In this document: positions 10,440 through 22,458 of the stretch, piece after piece
Layout: every line of letters begins with the position of its first letter
Position numbering within the stretch: position 1 is the stretch's first letter
Source of the DNA: Nymphaea colorata
Lineage: Eukaryota; Streptophyta; Magnoliopsida; Nymphaeales; Nymphaeaceae
Direction of reading: 5' to 3'
DNA length: 64,000 nucleotides
Assembly (NCBI RefSeq): GCF_008831285.2
Contig: NC_045140.1
Location: 6,816,505-6,880,504, forward strand
Notes under the pieces: generated by a model
The model's database searches: none
The model's input: only the letters and a program-made list of their open reading frames with translations
Told to the model about the DNA's origin: nothing
Made by a program: the position numbers and the translations under genes

Positions 10440-11936
10440 TGTTACGCCCGTAAGTTTTAAAAAGAAGCTGTTTAGAACTCAAAGAATTCTTTCTTTATGG
10501 GTCAATTTTGTAAAACTCAAAGAGGGGAGGGTTTTATCACATGAGCTATGTTCTCCTCTTTCTTTTAGGAAAACGAGAGAAGGGAAGAGAAAAAGCTGAA
10601 GAACGAGAGAATAGATGAGGAAAAAAGGGGGCAGACGAGATATTGAGAAATAGAGGAAGAGAAGAATGATAGAGAAGGTAAGGTAATTTAAATTTCAAAT
10701 TTTGGTTCAAGTAGATGTACATATTCGAGGTTTAAATGTCTGCTTGTTAATTTCTGATAGAGGAATCTGATTCTTGTCAGTTTTAGCATGTGATTTATGA
10801 TGGGATTGATATGTCATGTCTTTAGAGGATTGAAGGGGATATACGGTTGAGCTTTTGAGGGCTGTTTCTCTAAATCCAAGAATGGATGTTGAGAATGAAT
10901 TATTGAGTGTAGAATGCTGAGAAAAGAAAGAAATTCAAATTTTGTGTTATTCTTCAATAAGGCTGCAGCTGTATGGGTTCTTGTTGGGTCCTAATCAAGG
11001 TTAATTGAGGATAAGAAGGGGGTTTTCAAAATCGTGTATGAGTTGTCCTTGTTTGGGCAGCATGTTTGATGAGTTATAGTTGGTGAGGCTGCTGGTCGTG
11101 TAAGAGACATAGGTTATGGTCCTTCATGAATAATGCTAATTGCCTTTATTATCTATTTGTTTAGGTGGGTTGGATCACGAAAATGTACCCAAGGGTGTGC
11201 CCGAAGAACATACTAAATAGTGTTTTGTTGTTCGGTGAGCAGATTTTAGTATAACTTCTTTAAAGCATGTGTGCTGGTTTGCTTAAACTGCTATAGAATT
11301 GATGGTTATGTTTTAGTATGAAATAGATTGTTAGCACAACAGTATTTTAAATATCTAGTTATGAGATAGTTACTTATTTGCTTGTTATAAAATGGAAATG
11401 ACAAGTTTATGAGAGTGTTAATAAAACTTTTCAGCAAGTCTCTATCGTGACTAGCCGCAAAGGGCTGCCTAATGGTGGTGACCAAGAATAGCCTACAAAG
11501 GGTGAGGAGCAAGTCTTCTATAAAAAAAAAAGAACAAAAAAGGTAGTCACTAGTTGCAAGATTCCATGAAAGACCAAGTCCTTCAAGTGTGGGACCTCAA
11601 GTGGAGAGCAAGTCTTTTTTGAGGTGATAGAGTGAACTTAAGCAAGAAAGTTACATGAGAAAGTTCATTATGCTTGAAAGTTGCATATGTCAAGATATCT
11701 CTTAATTATTGTAGTTTGTATTTGTTTTCAACGATTATCAGTTTATAATGTAGTGCTCGTTGAGTCATTAGGTCTCATCCTTTGAACTTTTTCTTTTTCA
11801 GCTGAGCAAGATAGTAGTTATGAGCAGGCAGCTAAGCATCATTAGATTTCAGCCTCTGGGTTCCCACTGTGATAGTAGAAATTAGATTCATGTTATTGCT
11901 TGTGTTGCTTAAATCATGTAGAAGGTAGCTGTTACA
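10440..11936 (+). mobile_element. 3' LTR of the host gypsy element
   Basis: It begins TGTTACGCCCGTAAG immediately after the pol end and most likely finishes with GTAGCTGTTACA at 11936, giving TG...CA ends and a length of about 1.5 kb. The body contains a purine-rich stretch (10555-10680). The matching 5' LTR is outside the window. The right border is inferred from the terminal motif only. Confidence 0.65.
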
Positions 11937-13982
11937 TTGATTTCCATCTCATTTTATTGGTTTTATAATTCAAAATTTTATCATAATGACCATTAGATTT
12001 TAAATTGTGCCAAAAAGTTATTGTTTTCTAATCATGTCCTAGAGCAGGGATGACATAAACAGGAAAGCTAAACACACCTTTTCCGGTGCCGGTCAACAAA
12101 ACAGTGGCGGACTTTGCCGTTGCTGGCTACCACATGATGACGTCGAACCAGAGGCGCACAGATGCTAGCATTCCGCAGTCCTGCTCTAGCCTTTAGTCAT
12201 GTGAACAAAAGAAGAGGAGGAACTAAGGAAGGCCAGACACAAAGAGAGAAAACCCTTGGGCATCACAGTCATTTGCAGTTTCCGCAAGGAGTAAAATCAG
12301 CTGATGCGGTATTGAATCGCTCCATTCAACTTAATCATTAAAAACTGGTTGGCTTTTAATTAAAGATCGTTTAGAAAACACAAGTAACTTCTTGGTTTTT
12401 GATACTACTAAAAATACCAATAAGTTTTATCCTTATGACAAAAATGGAATGTTGAATCAGCAAATATTAACATGTTTAGAATTTGATTCTAAAAATAACA
12501 TGAAAAGGTGGGTGGACAATCTTTGCTTTGAGGGGCATATATCCCTCTAATGCACATTTCCTATATTTTGTTTTGAAAAAGGCTTAGAAGCATGGGCAGA
12601 GGCAGTGGGGTTTCCATGGAGTGTATGACCCACAGAGCCCACCCTTTAAAATGTTAATTTACTATTGAAACTTGGGTGAACTTAGGTCCAGTTATATGAG
12701 GTAGCCCAATGAGATCTGGGTCATTGCCCCTCAACAGAAAATTTGCTAACCATACATTTAGTATCTCATGAATTTTTTTGTTTTCACTCAGTCTCTATTT
12801 AAAACCACAAGTCCTCCATGACGTTGATTAAAGGTAGATTTTTTGTTACACGTAAATGACCGAAGTAAATTTACCCTTCTATTTTTTTTCTTGAATAAAA
12901 TATAATATAAATTTGATGAACATTAGGTTGAAAATCTTAACAGATTTGTGATGATTTAAACTTCTAATGCAGGTCAAACTTTTTTTCAGTTTTGTGACAG
13001 CACTTATCAAGCTGAGGAAGGAGCAGATTTCATAGATTCACAGCTGCCATACTAAATTATGATGATGTACCATTGCTAATGTTCTAATGTTATATTTGAG
13101 TCTAACTGTTGAATATTGTGTATGAATATGTTGATGTAATGTTATATGCACTTGGTTTATATAACTCTTGATGTTAAGGTATAGATGTATATGTAGGAAG
13201 TTCAATAAGCAAAACAGTTTGAAGGTATGTGGGAAAAGCGTACATGAACTTTATGCGATGGCTATGCCATGTGCTTGAAACGGGCAGGCTAAATATCAAA
13301 TGGGAAAGTATGTGATTGTTGCTGTTTTATATGTAATGTATAGTTATATTTTGTGCTTCCGCCTTTTGTCAGTAGTTCCATCAATTTTGGACGTAAGAAT
13401 AGATTAGAAGAAGCTGTAATGCAGTTACACGCCGTCGTGGGCTTATTTTATTCTCTTCTTCTTCTTTTTTTAAACAACGATAGACAAGAAATGATGGGTG
13501 GATGTGACCACTTTTGTTCTCTATCATGAACATGAAATGAGACGTGAATGCTAGCCGAGATCAGCCCACCAATTTTTCTTTACTTTTATAAAGGTGCCCA
13601 CAACTATTTGTCAAAGGTTACAGGAAAACAGTCCTATACCGGTGACTTTTGTCACTGCTATTTCGATTCCATAGCAGCATTTCCATTGTTGCAATCATCA
13701 CTGTTGTTTTTGGCCTCATTATAGCATTTTGTGGTGAAACTGGGCTGGCCAGTAAAGCCAATCTATACTAATGCTTTTGATGTCCATGCATTTCACCATG
13801 CTATAGCATTTAATAGAAAAAAAACAACGTACAACTCTGCATCCAACAACCAAATGGATAGGATCCAACAGTTGCCACATACACAGCCAATATTGGTTGT
13901 GTTTCTATCAGTAATTAGACTGCAAGGTCTTTAATGAGAAAACATAAGAAAAAAATAATTGTCTTTCTAGTTACAATGTTTC
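11937..13982. other. Non-coding stretch between gypsy LTR and LINE
   Basis: No convincing reading frame. A GC-richer patch at 12060-12320 and an AT-rich remainder are visible. A short open stretch after a possible splice acceptor at about 12972 gives no recognisable protein. I see no RNA gene here. Confidence 0.5.
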
Positions 13983-14000
13983 AAGAGGCAACCACAAAAT
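13983..14000. repeat. 18-bp target site duplication, left copy
   Basis: AAGAGGCAACCACAAAAT occurs here and again, without a mismatch, at 19668-19685. The two copies bracket the LINE. Confidence 0.95.
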
Positions 14001-14118
14001 CAAGCAAATAACTTACAGCTAACAAGAGGAGTACTCTCTGGACACGAAGCTCTTGGGACCCTGCGCAATCTCTAGGAGAGAGAGACTCTGAGGTTCGTTC
14101 TCCCCTGGTATCCAACCG

Positions 14119-15726
14119 GTGCTCCTCTGGTGGCCGGCATATTGGGAAGGTTCGGTAATGGCAGCAGATGCGCAGATGATCTGCAGTGTTATGGAAGAAA
14201 GAGGAGATGGTGTCGTGCAACCAGCTGCGCTTAACAAAAAGGCGTCTGCACCTAAGGGGCCCTCTTGGGCATCCATTGTTGAAGGGGAAAAGTTCCATGA
14301 TGAAGACTATCTTAATGAAGTTGAAATCCGAAAGGTGGATGGCAATAAGGCGTTGTTCGTCCCCAAATCAGCGCACAAGCAGCTCAAAGCCCCTTTCCGA
14401 TTTACAGCTATTGCAACGCTTTCAGGTGGTCGCTCTAGCAACAGGTTAGACTATGGTTTTCTTTTTTCTTCCCTTCATGCTCTTTGGGTTGGGCTCTGTT
14501 CGATCAAGTTTTCATCTGTAGGTAAAGGATTGTTCCTGGTTAGGGCCTCAATTGAAGCTGATTTGCAAATGATTCTTGCTCCTGGTCGCTGGAAAGTTGG
14601 GGGGCGGGTTCTGGTTGCCCATCGATGGAGACCTGGTATGCCATTAGAACTGGAATCATCCAGTAGAGTCCGCATTTGGGTGCGCCTCCATGATCTGCTG
14701 CCTGAGCAATGGAGGAATGGTATATTTCATAGGCTAGCCAGAATGATGGGACAGATGTTCGCCGAAGCTGAAGCTTTCACAAAGGAGGTTGCTAGTTTGG
14801 GTTTTGTGCGTGTGCTCCTTGAGGTTCCACTGGGTTTTCATCCAGTGAATGAAGTCATGGTCTCGTTTGAAGAAGGGGTCGCCCTGGTGCAAAGTATTGA
14901 GTATGAGTCGAAGGTGAGATATTGCCTTAAATGTGGTGTGACATCCCACTTCACCTTTGCTTGTGATGATTTGAAGCAGTCCCCCACTACATATACTGTT
15001 GATGTAGAAGATGGGAAGGCTTGGATGGCTGTTAAAAGCCCCAAACGCCGTTCTTTTTTCCTGAACAAAACGGCTGGTCCAGCTAATCAGGCAAACAGAT
15101 TTTCAGCACTTCATAGTGTGCCTAAGAGGGAGGAGGGTGTTAATGCTTAGGAGGGAGGGACTAGCTCTGCTCCTATCCCTGAGAGTGTGAGGAGGAAATC
15201 AATGCAGGCCAATGAGGCTTGTCCTGAAGTGGTGGGACATGACAGGGTTTGTAGTAAAGAGGTGAATCCTGCCATAACAAAAGGGGCGACTAGTGCAAGT
15301 ATCCTTCAAGGCGAGCAAAGTGCCGACTCTATGGCTATAGATGAGACATCTGATCTCCCAATCGATGTTTTGGTGTCTCATCGGAAAACTTCAATGGAGA
15401 AGAAACACCAGTTGAAAAGCAAATCTACCAGCTCGTTTAAAAAGAGACCCAACAGCCATACACAGTCAGAGAAGCTCCTCGCTGATCTATATGTCTCTTG
15501 CTCTGGTGAAGGCCTGATCCTTCCTCAGTCCTCAGATCACTCTAGCTTTGGTGCAGTTGAAGCCAGAGCCTCCCCAACTTCTGAAGATCTGGGTGATAAG
15601 GATATGAGTTTACCTTTATACAAAGAAGAGAAGAAAATCCAATTGGATGCTAAGGATAACAACCCTACCAATGAAGAGCTGGTGGGGTGTAGTAGGGAGT
15701 GTAGCGCTCTTGCTGGGATGCAATGA
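14119..15726 (+). pseudogene. LINE ORF1 (gag-like, DUF4283 + CCHC zinc knuckle)
   Basis: One frame runs for about 535 codons with a single TAG at 15148-15150. The start may be 14119 or, with better context, 14158 (MAADAQ). Residues around the middle resemble the DUF4283 domain of plant L1 ORF1 proteins, followed by CLKCGVTSHFTFAC near 14920-14965, which fits the C-x2-C-x4-H-x4-C zinc knuckle spacing. The rest after the TAG is Ser/Lys-rich and low in complexity. ORF1 proteins bind the element RNA. Its stop overlaps the start of ORF2 in the tetranucleotide ATGA (15723-15726). Confidence 0.8.
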
Positions 15727-18700
15727 GGTTCCTTGCTTGGAACGCTCACGGGCTGGCCAGTGCCACTGCCCAGCTTGACCTCCAGTTAATTTTTTAGCTT
15801 GCTCACCCAGATATTGCAGTCCTCATTGACACAAAATTGAATGAGACTGCTTGTGACAAAACTCAGTTTGAAATTTAGCAGATATCTCTCTGTTTCTAAA
15901 ATTCATCTTAATGGCCAATGCCTGGATTTGGCTTTTGTGGGATGCTGACAAGATGCAGGTCCAGACTTCTAAAGTGCAAGCTCATTGGATTTCTATCGAG
16001 GTGAAGCACATAAGTTCTGACAGAACTTTCTCTGTTTTAGGGGTGTACCTCAATCCGGATTTCCGCATCTGTAGGTTCCAATATGATGAGCTTAATGAGG
16101 AGCTTTCTAGCCTATGTAAGCTCAGTGTATGCTTAGGCGATTTGATTGATCACTGCTTTGTCTCCCATGACTGGTGGGACGGCCGAGAGTGGAATTTCAG
16201 TCTTCGGATTCTTCCTCGCACTTCTTTTGACCATAGTGTTATAGTTATGGCGGTTGAGAGAAACCATATCTTCACCTGTGGCAAATTGGTTTTCCGTTAC
16301 TTCAATTACTGGGAACAATTTCCTCAATGCACCAAACTCATTGCAGACTGTTGGTCCCATCATGTTGCTGGCTGCCCCATGGTTAGGCTTGTTTCTAAAC
16401 TTCAACTTGTTAGAGACAAGCTTCGGGAGTGGTCTAAGCAAGGCCCCAATGATCTGGTCAGAATTATTGAGAGACTCAGACTGCAGGTAGGAGTGGCCCA
16501 GAACCTTATGGATAGGGGCGATTTGTCGGCATCCTCTCATGAGATTAAGCTCCGCCTCACTCTCCTTAAGCTTATCAAGATGGATGAAGAGCGACTGAGG
16601 CAAAAGGCTCATGTGAGGTGGATGAAGGAGGGCGATTCTAATTCAACAGGCAGACAACGGAGAAACCATATCCGCATTATCATGGATGGAGAGAGAGTTC
16701 TTTCTGACATGGATGAAATTTTTGCGTCTTGCACCACTTACTTCAAAGACCTGTTGACTAACAATGCAGGTTTAGGGCTCATTCTTTTAAATGTTTGTAC
16801 AGGTCTGAGGGTGATTGAAGAAGATGATGAGCTTTTAGTGAGTCATATTCGCGATGAGGAAATACAATGGGCATTATTAAGGGCGAATAAGGATTCAGCT
16901 GCTGGACCAGATGGTTTTAACAATCACTTTTATCAATCATACTGGTCCATCATTGGGCCCGATATGAGCCTCGCAGTTAAGGAGTTTTTCCAGTCCGGGC
17001 GCATGGTAAAAGGAATCAACAAAACACACATTGTTCTTCTTCTCAAAAAAGAGGGTGCATGGACTATGGACAAGTTTCGGCCTATATCTCTTTGCAATAG
17101 CATTCTTAAATTCCTCACTCGTATTATGGTTTTACGCATGAGACCCATTTGGTGTCGCATCCTTCATCGGAATCAGGCGGCCTATATCTCTTTGCAATAG
17201 CATTCTCAGTCAAGAGGTGGTTCATTCTCTTGTTCACAGTAAGTCTAAAGCTGTGTGCGTTAAAATCGACCTTAGCAAGGCATATGATAGAGTGAATTGG
17301 CGCTTCATGGAGAATAGCCTTATACTGCTAGGCTTTTGCTCCAACTGGACTAGACGTATTATGACTATTGTTTCTACTGTGACCTCTGCACTGCTCATTA
17401 ATGGTAAGGAAGGATCCTGGTTCTTCACCACAAGGGGGTTGCAGCAAGGAGACTCCCTGTCCCCCTACCTGTTCATCGTTATGATGGAAATTCTTAATCG
17501 CAGTATGTTGGCTTATCTGCAATTGGGTAAGATCCGTGGCCCTAAGGTTAGCGCTCTAAGCTCAATTCATTCCTCCTTCTATGCTAATGATGTCTTTGTT
17601 TTCATTGAAGGCATGAAAAAGTTCTTTCTAGGTCTTAGAGATTGTTTCTTCTAGTTTGAGGCTTGTTCAGGACTCAAAGTTAATCCCAACAAGACCTCTG
17701 TGTATTTCTTTAATCTTTTTGACTTAGAGTGTAGCAGACTATGTGCTATCACGGGCTGGAAAAGAGGTATTTTGCCCGTTATGCATCTGAGTCTGCCTCT
17801 TCAAGACCAGGCCATCGCAGGGAGCTAATGTGAGTACATGGTGATGAAAATTAATCAGAAATTGGCAAGCTGGAAGCAGAATCTGCTTTCTTATGCTGGA
17901 AGACTCTACTTGGTTAAACATGTTCTGACATCTATCCCTAGCTATTGAATGATGGCCTTGTGGATTCCTTTGTCCACGTGCAACCAAATTGAAAAGTTGT
18001 GTTCGGGTTTCATTTGGGGGGATGATCTGGAGGCCAAAGGGGCACACCTTATCAGTTGGAATGCTCTTTGCAAACCAAAGGTGGAGGGTGGAGTAGGGCT
18101 TCGGCGCATGGTGGATATCAATAAGGCTAATTTATGCTTTCTCAGGGTCAAAGCTATCACGCAGGACTCACTCTGGATTGATCTCGTCAGGGCCAAGTAT
18201 CTAACCAAAAAGAGTATGTGGTAGTACAAACTAAGTAGGAGCGAATCTAGCTTATGGAAGCGGGTGATTAAATGTTGGCAGTTAATTGAATCTCAAGTTC
18301 ATTGGAGAGTCAACAATGGTTCAAGAGTTAAATTTTGGCGCGACCGGTGGAATAGTGTCATCTCCAATATGATCTCACCTACTAGTTGGCTGCTAATTTA
18401 GGATACCATGAACTGCACTATTAAGGAGTTGTTTGCCGATCAAGAAACCTATGTCCATATGTTCCTTGACTGTATGAGCATTCCCATGCACCTCTCGATG
18501 CTTGAGGATCGTCGACAAGATATACTCGAATGGGTGGACTGTGGTTCCTGACTGCTTTCAAGACATCATATCTGGGACATGCTATGAGATAGTAGTCCCG
18601 CTCAGCAGTGGAGGAATGCCATGTGGAATGTTGGAGCACCTCCCTGTGCTGCATGGACGACCTACCTGGTAGTTGAAGGTCGCCTTCATGTTGATGCTAG

Positions 18701-19579
18701 AGCTCAGAAGCATGGACTCTACCTTGCTTCCAGATGTTATATTTGCAAAAGGGCTCAAAAAGTTATCAACCATGTCTTCCTCCATTGCAAAGAAGCTAAA
18801 AGCCTGTGGGAGTTAGTTATCAAGAAGTTCAGGCAGAGTAATTTCCATCCACTAACGGTTAAAGATGCGCTCGTATGGTAGACCTTTCGCAAATTTAAAA
18901 ATAAAGTCATCTTCAAGTGCTGGAAAAATTTGCTACACATAATCTTTTGGCACATTTGGAAATGGCGCAACAATTGCAAGCATGGGGAAAAAGTTGCTAT
19001 GAACTATAGTGGTAAGGCACTATGGAGCTACTGCAGTGACTTTATGATCTCTTGAGATTGGAAGCAGGGTGATAGACAAGCTATCCAAACGTGGTTACAG
19101 GTTGGGCTCCCTTGGGGAGGTTGGTGGTGGGAACATGGAACTTTCCATAATATTCACATTGCAGTTTGCCAAAACAAGGATAGTGGGATGTGGCTGCTCT
19201 AGTTAGGGAGAGTAGTGGGCGTTATATCTTTGGTATCGCCTGCTGGAGTGATGCAGCCAAAGCCACTGATGAAGCTTGGGTTCTTCAGCAAAGTCTTATA
19301 GCAGTCCAAGAAATTGATAGGAATGCAAGCAACATCAAAGCCATTTACAATAATGGGTTTTTCATCAGCCGCTGCTGCAAGTGCTTCAGAGATGATTCAT
19401 TACAGCAGATTTTGCCAATTGCAAGTCGACTGTGTAACAATCTGGTTTTCATTAGAGATGACCCTGCTCCCGAGGTGTTCATCTTCTTAAAAGAGGTGAC
19501 AGTATGCCACTATTTTCAAGGTATGGCATCAGCCGTCCCTAGACTGGAGGCCATACAAGGATATTTTGTAAATTGTTAG
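15723..19579 (+). pseudogene. LINE ORF2: endonuclease - reverse transcriptase - zf-RVT - RNase H
   Basis: Starts MRFLAWNAHGLAS, the first block of the APE-type endonuclease, then PDIAVLIDTKLNE. Much of the endonuclease core is missing: the text passes from VCLGDL to IDHCFVSHDWWD near 16130-16170. RT blocks follow: AGPDGF near 16903, DKFRPISLCNSI near 17070, KIDLSKAYDRVNW near 17260, RGLQQGDSLSPYLF near 17430 and YANDVFVF near 17580, where the usual YADD has become YAND. A zinc-type region (RCYICKRAQ...HVFLHC) is at about 18730-18790, and an RNase H-like end at 19190-19579. At least six frame breaks or stops are present. Confidence 0.85.
17078..17206 (+). repeat. 29-bp direct duplication, 100 bp apart, in LINE RT
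   Basis: The segment starting CGGCCTATATCTCTTTGCAA and ending AGCATTCT is present at 17078-17106 and again at 17178-17206. The second copy replaces the part of RT that should follow NQAAY, so the RT palm is disrupted there. Confidence 0.9.
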
Positions 19580-19667
19580 GATCTCACAGATCCCATTTTT
19601 GTTGTAAATACTCTCCCATTTTTTGTCAATAAATTTCGGGACAACCCCCCCAGCATCAGTTCTCCGG

Positions 19668-19685
19668 AAGAGGCAACCACAAAAT
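19668..19685. repeat. 18-bp target site duplication, right copy
   Basis: Identical to 13983-14000 (AAGAGGCAACCACAAAAT). Confidence 0.95.
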
Positions 19686-20305
19686 ATATTTTGCCAATTA
19701 ACATGAAACTAATGATGCACTTGGTATAGTGAGACTCACCTTTTCAGCTTGATTGTGCTTCTCTGCATCCCTGTGAATCTGTGATGCTTCTTTGGGCAGC
19801 CATTCTTTCTCCATAATTTGGCATCGCAAAAGCAACAAAAGATGCATCTAAGTTTAGACAAAGAGCCCTGTCTAGTCACTAAGAATTGAAAAACTTGCTC
19901 AAAGACACTCACTTTAGTTGCCTTTCCTTTGCTTCACCAATTTTGTGAACCTTCTCCCCACCACCATCTCTCCATTGTGCCTTAATCTGTCTGAATTTTA
20001 CATTTGTCTATGCGACTGAAACTGCCAGAGAAAAGGCTAAGCGGCTCGGTCATTTCCTTTTCACAAAGATCAATTCAACATTCTGCTAATTGATAAATAT
20101 CGTATTAGTTTCAGTATAGTAAGATTGACATGTTTTATGTTAGTGAAGTGACTTTTGGCGAGTAGTCTTCGTTTATGTGAAAATCACTGAACCCTAGATT
20201 GGATGCAATATGCCTCCATGGATAAAAAAAGATATGGTTTTTTTTATAACATGTTAGTAATGCATGCAAAAGAAAATACATTCAGCTACCATAACCAGCT
20301 GATTT

Positions 20306-20307
<2 letters not shown>

Positions 20308-20371
<64 letters not shown>
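20308..20371. repeat. (AT)n microsatellite, 64 bp
   Basis: Perfect AT dinucleotide run. Confidence 0.95.
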
Positions 20372-20373
<2 letters not shown>

Positions 20374-21574
20374 TGACATTTAATTTTAATGAGAGGCTGG
20401 CCATGGCATGCAGTGGTACAAGTCACGTGTGCGCCTGGCCGCATTCTGTTTTTCCAACCCATTCCAGCCCTCTCACGAGAATGTGGACAATCAACAAATT
20501 GGCAGTCTATGGATATGGTATCTAAGATCACCACGGATCTCAGATCTGCAGTGAAACAAAGGCGACCTTAGTGGCAGATGAAGGGGAGAGGGGGCTGGCT
20601 TTGAATCTTGGACGAACCTTTTTCTTTCGGGTGAGAAGGAGGTTGACAACCCACTGTCCCAAAAAGAGGTCAAGAACTCCCTCCCCTCGAAGTGCATCGG
20701 ACAATAGGTGGGATTCCGTACACCCGTCAACTTAAAGTATCGAGCAATTATATCGTTTACAGTTTAAGAGAGTAGCACTTATGAAAATCAAATCGATGAC
20801 GTGACTTTTACATGACAGTCTATGCGGTGCAAAGGCCCTTGACCTCAAAACAATTTTTTTTTTTTTAATTTCTCATGATCTCATAAGTTTGGATTATAAA
20901 CCTGGAGTGTATCTTCTTCATATTTAGGAAAATAATATGCTTCTTAATAGCAAACCAAGTTTTACTCAACCAGCTTTCGGCTGTTTGAACAGATATTGCT
21001 ATTAGATTCCCAAGGCTTGACCGCGTCCTATAAAAACCAGAATTGAATCAAATGGGTTGGTTTGGTGAATCAAACATCATTCAGTTGAATCAGTACAGAA
21101 TCTGGAAAATTAATCGTTATATTAATTTTAGAAAAACATGGAGAAAATATAATAAAAACTAAACTCAAAATTGAAAAACACCACAAATTCTATAAAAAAA
21201 ATAAATAAATAGTTCACGGTACGTGACACCCTTGCCATAAAAAACGGCTTGTGAACATGAATCGGCGAGGCTACCGAGCCGATTCACCAATTAGGTGAAT
21301 CAGCCAAACGTATTAAAAGGTAATTTCAGGAAAAAAGTAGATGAAAAAATGTGTGAAAATAATAAAAAAGAAAAGTGTTAAAGTATATTAAAAATTAGCT
21401 AGAATTTGACACGTGGTACCCCCGAATCGGGCGCCCTAATCAAATCTTTTTGCCACCGATTTGATTTTAGTTTAACAAACCAATTCTTAAATCGAACTAA
21501 TCTGCAACCAATTCAATTAGAATCAACTAACTTAAGCAGATTTTTCGTGAAGAGATGCAATTTCATTGCTACAA

Positions 21575-21850
21575 GTATGGCCAGAACAGGTCCAATGACC
21601 GACTCGGGTTCGCTGAATTGGTAAAAAAACATTTATAAAAAAAGTAAAAAATAGTTTTCAAATAAGAAAATTACGACAAAAAATATTTTAAAAAAAAAAG
21701 AGAGTATGGTCAGAAGAGGTTCAGTGATCGAATCGGTTTCGCTGAATTGGTAAAAAGTAATAAAAAAAACATTTATAAAAAACAAATAAAAACATTTTAA
21801 AATAGTTTTCCAATAGGAAAATTACGTCAAACAAAATTTTAAAAAATCAA
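21575..21850. repeat. Two ~129-bp tandem units
   Basis: GTATGGCCAGAACAGGT...TCGCTGAATTGGTAAAA at 21575 recurs at 21704 with about 85 percent visible agreement, each followed by an A-rich tail. Probably part of a degraded transposable element. Confidence 0.7.
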
Positions 21851-22066
21851 CACACAGCACGCTCGAATTAAGTATAGAATCAAATTGGTTTGCACAAACC
21901 GATTTTAATAACATGTTCTACAATTTCAGAGCATCTGATCATATAAAAAAAAATATTTTTTGTAGTGAAGTTGCAGGTAGGTGGCCCATACTGACCAACT
22001 TTAAGTGTGGAGGATCATGAGGAGATTCAACCACTAAGTTCTTAATCCAAGTAGTAAACTACTCTG

Positions 22067-22098
22067 GTTGACTTGACCCATGTCCGGGCCAAGTCAAC
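22067..22098. promoter_or_regulatory. 13-bp inverted repeat rich in W-box cores upstream of the ERD2-like gene
   Basis: GTTGACTTGACCC (22067-22079) faces GGGCCAAGTCAAC (22086-22098), one mismatch, 6-nt gap. It contains TTGACT and TTGACC, the W-box cores bound by WRKY factors. It lies about 370 bp upstream of the ATG. A regulatory role is inferred. Confidence 0.4.
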
Positions 22099-22458
22099 TT
22101 TTGATCCACCAAACTGGGTCCAGTCGGTCACCTGACCAACTGGGTCCAAGAACCGAAACCGAGTCTCCAACCATATCGAACCGGTGCGGTTTCAGACTCG
22201 GAAACCGGGCGATCGCCGTCAAGAACGGTCAATAATGGTGCTGCATACAAAACCTCCACGGCGTGTCAAACTTTGATTGGAGGCATTAAATGGGAAACCG
22301 CATTGGAAAAATCTGTGTGTAGGTTCCGTTTCGGGGATCTTTAGTGGACGGGATCTTCGTGTGCTTTCTCTCTTCCCCTTCTTCTTCTTCTTCATCTTCT
22401 TCTCTCCCTGTGGTTTTTTTCCTGTGTTGGTGGTGGTTCTGCTTGTGGGGAGGGCCTA

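Larger units (their letters stand above)
14001..19667 (+). mobile_element. Plant L1-type LINE, near full length, inactive
   Basis: A 5.67-kb non-LTR retrotransposon bounded by the perfect 18-bp direct repeat. In order it carries ORF1 with a DUF4283-like region and a CCHC knuckle, a truncated endonuclease, reverse transcriptase, a zf-RVT zinc region and a C-terminal RNase H-like region, the standard layout of plant L1 elements. Several stops, frameshifts, a rearranged RT and a changed RT active site show it cannot move by itself. A polyadenylation-like AATAAA lies at 19629, but no poly(A) run precedes the right duplication. Confidence 0.9.
19686..22066. other. Intergenic, repeat-rich
   Basis: No gene seen. 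It holds a 64-bp (AT)n microsatellite at 20308-20371, a moderately GC-rich patch at 20390-20730 of unknown origin, and an AT-rich segment from 21000 with a two-copy ~129-bp repeat (21575-21850). Confidence 0.6.

Noticed and set aside
12960-13060. Possible terminal exon after an acceptor-like CAG
   Set aside because: The short frame has no partner exon and no recognisable protein.
20390-20730. Possible mitochondrial DNA insert
   Set aside because: The composition and phrasing looked organelle-like, but I could not match it to any organelle gene; a BLASTN against plant mitochondrial genomes would decide.
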